Assembly (NCBI GenBank): GCA_016721465.1
Contig: JADKIA010000028.1
Span: forward strand, 186,001 to 250,000
Direction of reading: 5' to 3'
Length of the DNA stretch: 64,000 nucleotides
Source of the DNA: Ideonella sp.
GTDB lineage: Bacteria > Pseudomonadota > Gammaproteobacteria > Burkholderiales > Burkholderiaceae_C
Of the stretch, positions 54,546-62,250 are shown piece by piece. Both the position numbers and the translations under genes were made by a program. The stretch's first letter is position 1. The number at the start of each line of letters is the position of its first letter. The notes under the pieces were generated by a model. It worked only from the letters and a program-made list of their open reading frames with translations. It did not search any database and was not told the origin of the DNA.

Positions 54546-54875
54546 TCAGGCGAATTGGAGCTCGATCTTGCCGGCGCGGCGACGCACGGGCCCGACGACG
54601 ATCTTGACGTCGTGGCCCAGGCGAGTGACCAGTTCCAGCAACTTGCCTTCGCTGACGCCACGGAACTGCCCGCGGGTGATGCGGGAGACCTTGGACTGGT
54701 CGATGCCCAACAGCTCGGCGGCTTCCTGTTGGGTCAGACGGCGGGCCCTGATGGCCCTGGCGATCTCGGCCGCCAATTGCGACTTGCGCTGCATCTCGGC
54801 GGCATCGGCGTAGCCCAGGTCGGCGTAGACGTTGATGCTGCCTTCTTCGATTGTGATTTCGGTGTTGCGAGTCAT
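54546..54875 (-). CDS. XRE-family antitoxin (HigA-like)
   Basis: A 109-residue protein with a Cro/CI-type helix-turn-helix: RRLTQQEAAELLGIDQSKVS at about residues 45-65, preceded by EMQRKSQLAAEIARAIRA. The C-terminal KLLELVTRLGHDVKIVVGPV is typical of XRE antitoxins paired with Gp49-like toxins. The start at 54875 overlaps the toxin stop by four bases (ATGA). Toxin-first order matches higBA-type modules, in which the antitoxin represses the promoter. The N-terminal extension before the HTH may contact the toxin. Confidence 0.88.
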   Translation of the reverse strand: MTRNTEITIEEGSINVYADLGYADAAEMQRKSQLAAEIARAIRARRLTQQEAAELLGIDQSKVSRITRGQFRGVSEGKLLELVTRLGHDVKIVVGPVRRRAGKIELQFA

Positions 54876-55255
54876 CGACGTGTTCCTTGTTGTTCCTGCC
54901 ATGACTCGAAGTCCTGCTTCGCGGCCTTGAGTCTGGCGTGAATCAGCCCCATGTCTTCTATCGGTGTCTTGATGCCGCTCTTGGACTTCTTCTGGAAGCA
55001 ATGCAGGACATACACCCAGCCTGCGAACTTGACCGTGTAGACGGCGCGGTAGGTGCTGCCGCGGTCGTCTTCCACCACCTCCAGCACGCCGGCAGAGCCG
55101 AAGCCGGTCAAGACCTTGGCATCCGGGTGCTTGCCGCCGGCCTGTGCCAGGTCGATGGCATGACCAAAGAGATCCTTGACGTCTTCCGGCATGGCGTCGA
55201 GATCGCGCTTGGCCGATCCCACCCACTTCAAGGGCTTGCGGGTTTGGGTCGACAT
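54872..55255 (-). CDS. RelE/HigB-superfamily toxin, phage Gp49-like
   Basis: A 127-residue basic protein of the Gp49-like (PF05973-type) toxin family, usually ribosome-dependent mRNA interferases. Recognisable segments are KPLKWVGSAKRDLDAMPEDV, DLAQAGGKHPDAKVLTGFGS, VLEVVEDDRGSTYRAVYTVK and WVYVLHCFQKKSKSGIKTP. Arg and Lys in the last two are the expected RNA-contacting residues. The ATG at 55255 lies about seven bases from a good -10 box, so the mRNA would be nearly leaderless. The gene is inside the tRNA-flanked island. Confidence 0.88.
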   Translation of the reverse strand: MSTQTRKPLKWVGSAKRDLDAMPEDVKDLFGHAIDLAQAGGKHPDAKVLTGFGSAGVLEVVEDDRGSTYRAVYTVKFAGWVYVLHCFQKKSKSGIKTPIEDMGLIHARLKAAKQDFESWQEQQGTRR

Positions 55256-55261
55256 GGCTCA

Positions 55262-55291
55262 ATTATGCCAATTTGGACATATCGATGTCAA
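55262..55291 (-). promoter_or_regulatory. Promoter and overlapping operator of the toxin-antitoxin operon
   Basis: On the minus strand TTGACA (55291-55286) and CATAAT (55267-55262) are separated by 18 bases, close to the sigma-70 consensus. GACAT-CGAT-ATGTC (55289-55276) is an inverted repeat overlapping the -35 box and spacer, the expected place for repression by the XRE antitoxin. Transcription would begin at or next to the toxin ATG. Confidence 0.7.
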
Positions 55292-55367
55292 TTCGGGAAG
55301 TGCTTGCCTTTCGCCGTTCGGGCGCGTTGTCTGCCATGCACGATTCGGAGCATGGATCCATTGTCTG

Positions 55368-55410
55368 CACACGGCAGGGGTCGCAGGTTCGAACCCTGCA
55401 CCGCCCACCA
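55368..55410 (+). repeat. Right attachment-site copy (partial tRNA-Val)
   Basis: Exact 43-base copy of the tRNA-Val 3' part including the T arm, acceptor strand and CCA. The preceding bases (TTGTCTG) do not form the rest of a tRNA, so this is not a second functional gene. Confidence 0.8.
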
Positions 55411-55418
55411 GGCAAATC

Positions 55419-55453
55419 AAGCACTCAGCAGCGATGCCGGGTGCTTCTTTCTT
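55419..55453 (+). terminator. Probable original tRNA-Val terminator, displaced
   Basis: AAGCAC pairs with GTGCTT around a 16-base loop containing a smaller stem; TCTTTCTT follows. It sits at the same distance after the tRNA copy as the present terminator does after the intact tRNA, consistent with displacement by insertion. Confidence 0.5.
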
Positions 55454-55647
55454 GGGTGATCCAGAATCCGGGCCAATCGGCGTCGGCGGGACGAGCGCTG
55501 GCAATCGCGGTGAGGCAACGCGGCGACCTGCCGGCGACGCTGTGATTCCAGCCCACTCTCCGATCGGGCGCCAGACTGCGGTGGCGGCCGCACGGGCCGC
55601 CACGCTGGCAGGCTGCCAATGTCTTCGATGCGTCAAGGAGAACCCAC

Positions 55648-55920
55648 GTGAAGAAGTTGAATCTGCTGTTTGTCACGGCCGCACTGGCGCTGTCCTGCGC
55701 TGCCTATGCCCAAGTCGACCCACTGCGTGCTGCGTTGGAGGACAGCAAAGCCAGCGGGAAGGGGTTGACGATCTTCGTCAACGGCCAGTCGATCCCGGCG
55801 GTGGTGGTCAGTGTCGATGACCGGTACGTGGTGGCCCGAAGCCAGGCCCAGGGATCGATCGTGATTCGCCTCGATCGGATTGATGGCGTGGCTGGTTTCA
55901 TCGCCACCAAGGCGCAGTGA
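55648..55920 (+). CDS. Small secreted hypothetical protein
   Basis: A 90-residue protein with a clear signal peptide (MKKLNLLFVTAALALSCAAY then AQ), so the mature form is about 68 residues. The remainder (KGLTIFVNGQSIPAVVVSVD, YVVARSQAQGSIVIRLDRID) reads as a small beta-rich domain, possibly SH3- or Hfq-like in strand pattern. The start is a GTG at 55648 with AAGGAG eight bases... upstream at 55635-55640. I do not recognise the family. It stands alone between the island and a pseudogene. Confidence 0.7.
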   Translation: MKKLNLLFVTAALALSCAAYAQVDPLRAALEDSKASGKGLTIFVNGQSIPAVVVSVDDRYVVARSQAQGSIVIRLDRIDGVAGFIATKAQ

Positions 55921-56019
55921 CCGCCGTCGGCGGGCGAGCATGAACCAAGTTATTCCACCTTGCCGATCTTGCGCACGGCCTCGAGCGTCCTCTGCGCATC
56001 CCGGTCTCAATACGTCTGG

Positions 56020-56580
56020 AAGTCGGGGGCGTCGCGGTCTTTGAACAACGCGCCGGTTTGCGCACCGACGGGGCTGGCGCAGTCGCGGTCGATCCAGGGC
56101 GTGCTGCCGGCAACCTGGCCAACCACGTCAACCGCAGCGGCAACGTCACGCCACTGGGTCCCAGCGTCGAGGTGACGCTGGTGCACGCCGAGCACAGCTC
56201 GGAATACGTGTGGAAGAACCCGGCCACCAACAAGGACGAGCTGCACGTGGGCGGTGAGCCCGGCGGCTTCGTCATCGAGTTCGACAATGGCTTCAAGCTC
56301 TGGCACATGGGTGACGCCGGCGTGTTCGGCGACATGAAGCTCGTCGGCGAGATGTACAGGCGCGACCTGGTGCTGATGTCCATCGGCGGCGGCCAGTTCG
56401 TGATGAACCCGGCCGATGCGGCCATCGGCTGCGCCCGACCTGATCAAGGCCAAGGCCATGATCCCCATGCACTGCCTCACCAATCCCTCGTTGCCTGGCA
56501 CACCAGCGGAGTTGAACAAGGCGCTGGGCGGCTCGACGGTGAAGGTGATGGTGATGCAGCCCGGGGGAGACCTTGGAGTC
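56020..56580 (+). pseudogene. Remnant of a beta-lactamase-fold metal-dependent hydrolase
   Basis: Three consecutive fragments in different plus-strand frames line up with one protein of the UPF0173-like hydrolase group. First SLNNAPVCAPTGLAQ up to about 56110; then NLANHVNRSGNVTPLGPSVE, VTLVHAEHSSEYVWKNPATN, GFKLWHMGDAGVFGDMKLVG up to about 56425; then PDLIKAKAMIPMHCLTNPSL and VKVMVMQPGG. The N-terminal third with the HxHxDH metal motif is missing. There are therefore two frameshifts and a 5' deletion. The gene is dead unless the sequence is faulty. Between its end and 56614 nothing else is seen. Confidence 0.82.
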
Positions 56581-56614
56581 TTGAACACCGCGCGCAAAAC
56601 GGGCGGGCGCAAGC

Positions 56615-57769
56615 TCAGCGTTCCGGCGCGGTTCGGCTTGAACCCAATGTCCTGAAGCTCGAGGTCAGGGTGTAGGTGGTGAAGCTGCGGTCGAGCGCCG
56701 GCAGCATGGCCACCTCCATCACGCCGAGGGCGGGCTGCATGACGATCATTGCGACGGTGGCGCTGAGGTTGCTGGACAGGCTCTGGCGCGGCGGGCGGCA
56801 GACCGACCAAGGCGCTGCAAAGTCGTCGAACAGCGCCTGCTTGAAGTGCTCGGGTGCCAGAGCGCCGATATGCGCCAGCAGAGCCTCGCGTACGCGCAGT
56901 TCGCGGTACAGGCTGTCGGGTGTGCTGGCGACGCCGGTGTCCTTGAGTTTGCACAGCGCGACAGGGCTTTGCCAATGGTTGGCGTGCACGATCAGGCCTT
57001 TGTCGGCCTGCACCAGAAAGGTCTCGTCGGGCGTGCACTCGAAGTCGATCGCCACGCCCTGCGCGTGGCCGACGATCATGTTGTTGGAGCCTGACTTGGC
57101 GGTGGTGTAGACCGCGTGCATCGCCAGGGCCAGATGTTCCTGCTCCAGCACCTTGCGCCGGATCAGCGCCAAGGGCACGCCCAGCGTACGGTAGTCGCGC
57201 TCGCATTCCAGGTAGTTGGCGGTGATCGAAATGCCCACAGAATTGAAACCGCTGCGCGCCAGGGCGCCGGCCTCCGTGAAGGTGAGGACGTCCGGTCCAT
57301 GTTCGCGCCGCACTTTCAGCACGACGGTGGTGTCGGCGCACTCGGCCTTCCAGTCCCAGTTCTGGGCGTGGATCAGCTGCCCGTGCTTCGTGGCCTGAGG
57401 CAGGGCCACGGCGCCCGTGCACCCATCGGGCTCGGGATCGCGAAAGCCGGCCAGCCCGCGTGCCTGGCGTTCGGCGATGCGCAGCACCTCGGTGCGCGCA
57501 TTGAGCAGCACGATCTCGTCGAATGCCACACCGGCACCCCGCGCAATGCCGCGCATCTCCTCGACGTAGTCGGGGTCAAAGGCCTCGATGCTGGGCAGGT
57601 ACTGCGCGACGGCGGCCTGCAGGTGCCGGTGCTCGAAAGCGCTGCGCCGCAATTGGTCGGCATAGTGGCCAATGCCCAGGCGGATGCGGCCGGCCGCCTG
57701 GCGGCCGTGGTCATGACCACGCTGAGGTGGGGTTCCGGAGACCTCGATCAGCGGGCTGGCAGAGGCCAC
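56615..57769 (-). CDS. C45 family autoproteolytic acyltransferase/hydrolase
   Basis: A 384-residue Ntn-hydrolase of the isopenicillin-N acyltransferase (C45) type. The N-terminal segment ASPLIEVSGTPPQRGHDHGR matches the family start. The nucleophile is Cys117 in PDGCTGAVALP, followed by the conserved HAQNWDWKAE. Further blocks are TFTEAGALARSGFNSVGISI, GVPLALIRRKVLEQE and the end SVCRPPRQSLSSNLSATVAM. The enzyme should be made as a precursor cleaved before the Cys. A GTG start at 57769 is inferred, 26 bases after argG; no good Shine-Dalgarno is seen. Substrates of proteobacterial members are mostly unknown acyl amides. Confidence 0.85.
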   Translation of the reverse strand: MASASPLIEVSGTPPQRGHDHGRQAAGRIRLGIGHYADQLRRSAFEHRHLQAAVAQYLPSIEAFDPDYVEEMRGIARGAGVAFDEIVLLNARTEVLRIAERQARGLAGFRDPEPDGCTGAVALPQATKHGQLIHAQNWDWKAECADTTVVLKVRREHGPDVLTFTEAGALARSGFNSVGISITANYLECERDYRTLGVPLALIRRKVLEQEHLALAMHAVYTTAKSGSNNMIVGHAQGVAIDFECTPDETFLVQADKGLIVHANHWQSPVALCKLKDTGVASTPDSLYRELRVREALLAHIGALAPEHFKQALFDDFAAPWSVCRPPRQSLSSNLSATVAMIVMQPALGVMEVAMLPALDRSFTTYTLTSSFRTLGSSRTAPER

Positions 57770-57795
57770 GGGTGTCCAGACAGGTCGCTGCAGTT

Positions 57796-59139
57796 TCAGC
57801 GCTTGGTCTCGGGCGACGACAGCAGCGGAATCCCGCCGTCGGAATTCGCCCCCAGCAGCCCCACCTGGCTGTAGATGCCCAGCTTCTGGCGCGTGTCCTG
57901 GATGTCGAGGTTGCGCATGGTGAGTTGGCCGATGCGGTCGGCGGGGGTGAAGGCGCCTTCGACCTTTTCCATGCTCAGCCGCTCGGGCTGGTAGGTGAGG
58001 TTGGGGCTGGTGGTGTCCATGATCGAGTAGTCGTTGCCACGCCTCAGTTCGAGCGTGACTTCGCCGGTGACCGCGCGGGCCACCCAGCGCTGCGCGGTCT
58101 CGCGCAGCATCATGCATTGCGGGTCGAACCAACGGCCGTGGTAGAGCAATTTGCCCAATCGGCGGCCGTTGTTGCGGTACTGCTCGATGGTGTCCTCGTT
58201 GTGGATGCCGGTCACCAGGCGCTCGTAGGCGATGTGCAGCAGCGCCATGCCCGGGGCTTCGTAGATGCCGCGGCTCTTGGCCTCGATGATGCGGTTCTCG
58301 ATCTGGTCGCACATGCCCAGGCCATGGCGGCCGCCGATGCGGTTGGCCTCTTCGAACAGCTCCACGGCGCTCGCAAACGTGCGGCCGTTCAGCGCCACCG
58401 GTTGGCCTTCCTCGAAGCGCACGCTGACGGTCTCGTGCTTGACCGCCACGTCCTCGCGCCAGAAGGCCACGCCCATGATGGGCTGGACGATGTTCATGCC
58501 GGCGTTCAGGAATTCCAGGTCCTTGGCCTCGTGCGTGGCGCCGAGCATGTTGCTGTCGGTGGAGTAGGCTTTTTCCACGCTCATCTTGTAGTCGAAGCCG
58601 GCGGCAATCAGGTACTCGCTCATCTCCTTGCGGCCGCCGAAGGCGGTCACGAAGGCCTGGTCGAGCCAGGGCTTGTAGATCTTCAGCGCCGGGTTGGCCA
58701 GCAGGCCGTAGCGGTAGAAGCGCTCGATGTCGTTGCCCTTGTAGGTGCTGCCGTCGCCCCAGATGTGCACGTCGTCTTCGCGCATGGCCACCACCAGCGA
58801 GGTGCCGGTGACGGCGCGGCCCAGCGGCGTGGTGTTGAAGTAGGTGGCGCCGCCCGTGCTGATGTGGAAGGCGCCGCACTGGATGGCTGCGATGCCTTCG
58901 GCCACCAGTTGGGCGCGGCAGTCGATCAGTCTTGCGATGTCGGCGCCGTAGGCCAGCGCCTTGCGCGGGATCTCGTCGTAGTCGCTCTCGTCCGGCTGGC
59001 CAAGGTTGGCTGTGTAGGCGCAGGGGATGGCACCCTTGGCGCGCATCCAGTGCACCGCAGCGCTGGTGTCCAGTCCGCCGGAGAAGGCGATGCCGACGCG
59101 TTCGCCGGCGGGGAGGTGTTGGAGGATGTTGGCGGCCAT
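57796..59139 (-). CDS. argG: Argininosuccinate synthase
   Basis: A 447-residue ATP-dependent ligase joining citrulline and aspartate. The P-loop-like IAFSGGLDTSAAVHWMRAKG (residues 17-36), AYTANLGQPDESDYDEIPRK, HISTGGATYFNTTPLGRAV and DDVHIWGDGSTYKGNDIERF are diagnostic, the last for the long type-2 ArgG of E. coli, also 447 residues. The ATG at 59139 is the natural start; the frame is open upstream by chance. It probably forms an operon with the C45 gene downstream and diverges from the HELGH lipoprotein gene. Confidence 0.96.
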   Translation of the reverse strand: MAANILQHLPAGERVGIAFSGGLDTSAAVHWMRAKGAIPCAYTANLGQPDESDYDEIPRKALAYGADIARLIDCRAQLVAEGIAAIQCGAFHISTGGATYFNTTPLGRAVTGTSLVVAMREDDVHIWGDGSTYKGNDIERFYRYGLLANPALKIYKPWLDQAFVTAFGGRKEMSEYLIAAGFDYKMSVEKAYSTDSNMLGATHEAKDLEFLNAGMNIVQPIMGVAFWREDVAVKHETVSVRFEEGQPVALNGRTFASAVELFEEANRIGGRHGLGMCDQIENRIIEAKSRGIYEAPGMALLHIAYERLVTGIHNEDTIEQYRNNGRRLGKLLYHGRWFDPQCMMLRETAQRWVARAVTGEVTLELRRGNDYSIMDTTSPNLTYQPERLSMEKVEGAFTPADRIGQLTMRNLDIQDTRQKLGIYSQVGLLGANSDGGIPLLSSPETKR

Positions 59140-59258
59140 GGTGAATCGTTGCGGAGGAAACCGAAGATTATCCGTCCCCCTCTGCGGCGCCCCGTCGGGG
59201 CTCGGTTTCGGCCGAGAATGGGCGCCACACGGCGGCGGGACCGACGGAAGGAGCGGTG

Positions 59259-61607
59259 GTGGCAATGGCAAGGAGCATGCTTGGCTGGACCTGGTGCCGG
59301 GCCGCGACCGCGTTGGCGATGGCCACGCTGTTGGCGGCTTGCGGTGGCGCCGGCCCTGACCCCGACGCCGCCGCGGCACTCGGGCAGGCCCTGCGCATGG
59401 CCAGCCGGCTGGAGGCGCCCACGAAGCATCGTCTGGTCACGGCGCCGCAGATCGGTGCCGTGGTCGACCCGGTGGATGCCGCCAACCAGTTGATGGACTT
59501 TGCGGAGAAGGCCTATCCGGTCTACTTTCCGTCTCACCCCGGCAATGCCTTGTACGAAGGCTACCTGTACCGCCACTATCCCGAGACCGGCACCTACCTG
59601 GCCGTGAACGACGGCCAGGTGTATGTGCTGGGCGGGGAGTTCGGGCCCGAGATCCTGTCGGTCGGGCCGCTCACCAAGTTCATCACGCCGGTGCCGGGCC
59701 AAGTGGTGGACCCACCCGCGCCCTGCACGGCGGTCGGTGTCGAACTGGGCCTTTACGCCACGCCCGCACCCCGCGTGGGCCGCAACGCGGCGGCCACCGT
59801 GGCTGGCTGCACCGGGGCCATCGACACGCCGCAGTGGGTGCAAACGGCCGGGCCAGCGGTGGCGCTGCTGTCCGACAAGTCGCAGACCATCAGTTTCGAC
59901 CCCCCGCAGGCCGGCACCTATGCGTTCCAGCTGAGTTTCGTCGACCCGACGGGTACGCCGCGCACGGAAGGCCTGTCGCTGGTGGTGCCCCTGGCGCCGG
60001 CGCAGTCCACCGGGCTCACGCTGCGCGCCAGCCAATCCGTGCGCATGGGCGGCGCGGTGTCGGTGCGGGCCTGGCCCAAGCTGGCCAATGGCGACGCGGT
60101 GGCCGCCATCGAGTGGACCCAGATCGAGGGCCCCGCCGTGAGCCTGAACACCGCCGATCCCCGTGCGGCCCTGTTCACCGCGCCCGACGTGAGCCGCGAC
60201 AGCTTGATCCGCCTGCGCGCCACGCTGCACACCGTGCAGGGCCAGACCAGCACCGACGAGGCGCTGGTGCTGGTCGAGCGGCACCAGCAGGCCGCCCGCA
60301 GCGATCCCGACGCGGTGTGGGCCGGCAGCCATGTGCAGCGCGTGCACGCCTACCGGCCGCTGGGGCCTTACGCCAATGTGCTGGTGCGCTGCACTTACGA
60401 TGCGCAACTCGAGGTCGTGGGTTCGGGCGTGAAGCTGTGTCCCCTGTCGCGGCTGCCCTTCCTGGCACAAGACACGCGGGGCGCCGTGCCCACCGTCGAG
60501 CAGGTGATGGACCGCGTGATCGTGTCGCACGATTGGCTGGGACGCAATTTCGAGACCTTCTTGCGCACCCAGGACCCGCGCGGCGACTTCCGCCGCATGC
60601 TGGGCAGCGTGACGGCCGTGGTGCTTGGCACGCAGGTGCGGCCGTCGTTCTACTACGCGGGCAACGGCGCCATCCACCTGGATGCCGACACCTTCTGGCT
60701 CACGCCCGAGGAGCGGGACACGGTGAACGAAGCGCCGGACTATCGCAGCGAGTTCGGCAGTGCCTTGCAATACACCAGCTTGTGGCGTTATGTGCAGAAC
60801 AACCAGAACATCTTTGCCTACTTCGACCCCGAGGCGCGCGTCACCAGAAACACCGAAGACCTGCGCAATGAATCGGCTTGGGTGATGTACCACGAGCTGG
60901 GCCATGCGCTGGACTTCCTGCCGCCGGCGGACTACTCGGCCCTGGACCGTCGCTACACGGTCTGGCGCAACCTGTACGGGCGCTACGGCGCGGGTCTGCT
61001 CACGTCGGACACGGTCTCGACGAACTTCCCATTGCGCTCCACGTTGCTGGTTGGTCTGGGCCAGGTGAATTTTCAAGGTGTCGAGGCCACTGCCACGCAA
61101 AAGGCCTACAGCGTGGACCTGGTGGCGAAACAATTCGCCGACGATCTCGCCACCGATGAATACGCCTACTCCAGCAGCCGCGAAGACACGGCGATGACCT
61201 TGGAGGAGTTCCTGATGTCACACCGCCTGGGGATCCGTCGCGACGTGGGCTTCATCGCCAAGGCGTCCGGTGAGCCCACGCCGAGTTCGCGCCTCGTGGC
61301 CTGGGGCCAGCGTGGCCGCATCGGCGAGCCGGCCATGGGGCCGCGGGCGAAGTCCATCGTGCAGGCCCTGGTGCCCTGGGTCGATGCGAGCGAGGTCGAC
61401 CGCCTGCCCGCGCCCTTGGCATTGCGCGCGGGCGAGAGCTGGAAGGCCAACCTGGCCCAGCCCGCCGGGCCGCAGCTGGCCCAACCACTGTCGGCACAGC
61501 CCAGCCGCAGGGAGCTGTGGCTGATGCAGCGCGAGTTCCAGCGGCTGCAGCACCCGCAGCACCGTGGGCTGCCAAAGCTGCCGCCCCTGGAACTTGCCAG
61601 GCGCTGA
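59259..61607 (+). CDS. Putative zinc metallopeptidase lipoprotein with Ig-like modules
   Basis: A 782-residue exported protein with lipobox LLAACGG after the hydrophobic ATALAMATLLAAC. Residues about 65-145 form a module I recognise from Burkholderiales secreted proteins (LMDFAEKAYPVYFPSHPGNA; YLYRHYPETGTYLAVNDGQV). Two Ig/PKD-like beta domains follow (IDTPQWVQTAGPAVALLSDK; IEWTQIEGPAVSLNTADPRA). The C-terminal half carries WVMYHELGHALDFLP, an HExxH zinc motif at about His545-His549. AAGGAG ends five bases before the GTG at 59259; GTG 59256 and ATG 59265 are alternatives. A surface-attached protease is the likely role, with unknown target. Confidence 0.8.
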   Translation: MAMARSMLGWTWCRAATALAMATLLAACGGAGPDPDAAAALGQALRMASRLEAPTKHRLVTAPQIGAVVDPVDAANQLMDFAEKAYPVYFPSHPGNALYEGYLYRHYPETGTYLAVNDGQVYVLGGEFGPEILSVGPLTKFITPVPGQVVDPPAPCTAVGVELGLYATPAPRVGRNAAATVAGCTGAIDTPQWVQTAGPAVALLSDKSQTISFDPPQAGTYAFQLSFVDPTGTPRTEGLSLVVPLAPAQSTGLTLRASQSVRMGGAVSVRAWPKLANGDAVAAIEWTQIEGPAVSLNTADPRAALFTAPDVSRDSLIRLRATLHTVQGQTSTDEALVLVERHQQAARSDPDAVWAGSHVQRVHAYRPLGPYANVLVRCTYDAQLEVVGSGVKLCPLSRLPFLAQDTRGAVPTVEQVMDRVIVSHDWLGRNFETFLRTQDPRGDFRRMLGSVTAVVLGTQVRPSFYYAGNGAIHLDADTFWLTPEERDTVNEAPDYRSEFGSALQYTSLWRYVQNNQNIFAYFDPEARVTRNTEDLRNESAWVMYHELGHALDFLPPADYSALDRRYTVWRNLYGRYGAGLLTSDTVSTNFPLRSTLLVGLGQVNFQGVEATATQKAYSVDLVAKQFADDLATDEYAYSSSREDTAMTLEEFLMSHRLGIRRDVGFIAKASGEPTPSSRLVAWGQRGRIGEPAMGPRAKSIVQALVPWVDASEVDRLPAPLALRAGESWKANLAQPAGPQLAQPLSAQPSRRELWLMQREFQRLQHPQHRGLPKLPPLELARR

Positions 61608-61683
61608 GGCGCAGCGGGACGGCGCCGGAACGACGTGCCCCACAGCACGGCCAGCAGGAGCAAATCCTGCAGATCGCTGCGTT

Positions 61684-62250
61684 TCACCGGTTGCGGCCGT
61701 GCTTCTGCAGCTCCACCGTCTGTTGCAGTTGGCCCTTGTCGTCCAGGCTGCGGCTCAGCGCCACGCCTTCGTGCAGCAGCAGCGCCCGCTTGCGCTCCAG
61801 GCCACCGGCATAGCCGGTGAGCGAGCCGTCGGCCCCGACCACGCGGTGGCAGGGCACCAGCACCGACACCGGATTGCGGCCGATGGCCGCGCCCGCCGCG
61901 CGCACTCCCGCGGGCGAGCCGGCTTGCGCGGCGATGGCCGCGTAGGTGCTGGTCTGGCCGGCTGGCAGTGCCAGCAGCGCCTGCCAGACGGCGCGTTGGA
62001 ACGGCGTGCCGTGCAGGTCCAGCGGCAGCGAGCGCTGCGCGGGCCAGTCGGCCTCGAAGTAGCGCTTCAAGTACGCGTCCGCCGACTTGAGCCAGCGTTG
62101 ATCGGGTTTGACCGGCACGTCCAGCGGGCCGGGGTGGTGGGCCTGTTCGTCGAACCACAGGCCAGCGATGCCCTTGTCGGTGGCGGCGGCAGTCATGGGG
62201 CCCAGCGGGGTGTCGATGCGGCATTGCGCCGTGAGGTGGGGGTGGGTCAT
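61684..62250 (-). CDS. ogt: Methylated-DNA--protein-cysteine methyltransferase
   Basis: A 188-residue suicide repair protein removing alkyl groups from O6 of guanine. The active site is VSVLVPCHRVVGADGSLTGY and the DNA-binding part includes GTPFQRAVWQALLALPAGQT and SPAGVRAAGAAIGRNPVSVL. A tail of about 30 residues after the active-site domain (HEGVALSRSLDDKGQLQQTV, then HGRNR) is longer than usual. The ATG at 62250 overlaps the stop of the ada-alkA gene by four bases, so the two repair proteins are made together. It converges with the HELGH lipoprotein gene. Confidence 0.95.
   Translation of the reverse strand: MTHPHLTAQCRIDTPLGPMTAAATDKGIAGLWFDEQAHHPGPLDVPVKPDQRWLKSADAYLKRYFEADWPAQRSLPLDLHGTPFQRAVWQALLALPAGQTSTYAAIAAQAGSPAGVRAAGAAIGRNPVSVLVPCHRVVGADGSLTGYAGGLERKRALLLHEGVALSRSLDDKGQLQQTVELQKHGRNR

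Larger units (their letters stand above)
54209..55410. mobile_element. Miniature tRNA-Val-integrated island carrying a toxin-antitoxin pair
   Basis: The segment lies between an intact tRNA-Val and an exact 43-base copy of its 3' end. It is 1202 bases long including one copy of the repeat, has no integrase gene, and contains only a RelE/HigB-type toxin with its helix-turn-helix antitoxin. The tRNA now has a new terminator at 54226-54247, while the displaced copy is followed by its own hairpin. I read it as either the eroded remains of a larger integrative element or a small satellite unit. Confidence 0.6.
55256..55647. other. Region with toxin promoter, right attachment copy and terminator
   Basis: 392 bases without a credible gene. 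It contains the toxin-antitoxin promoter and operator (55262-55291), the partial tRNA copy (55368-55410) and a hairpin terminator (55419-55453). The rest, 55454-55634, shows nothing recognisable, and AAGGAG at 55635-55640 serves the next gene. Confidence 0.6.

Noticed and set aside
54324..54941. Plus-strand 205-codon frame across the island.
   Set aside because: It overlaps the antitoxin gene on the opposite strand and has no recognisable protein features.
55368..55410. A second tRNA-Val gene.
   Set aside because: Only the 3' 43 bases are present; the D arm, 5' acceptor strand and part of the anticodon arm are missing.
56007..57422. A 471-codon minus-strand frame ending near 56007.
   Set aside because: It runs antisense through the hydrolase pseudogene and out of frame through the C45 gene. 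Its apparent C-terminus is just the complement of the pseudogene.
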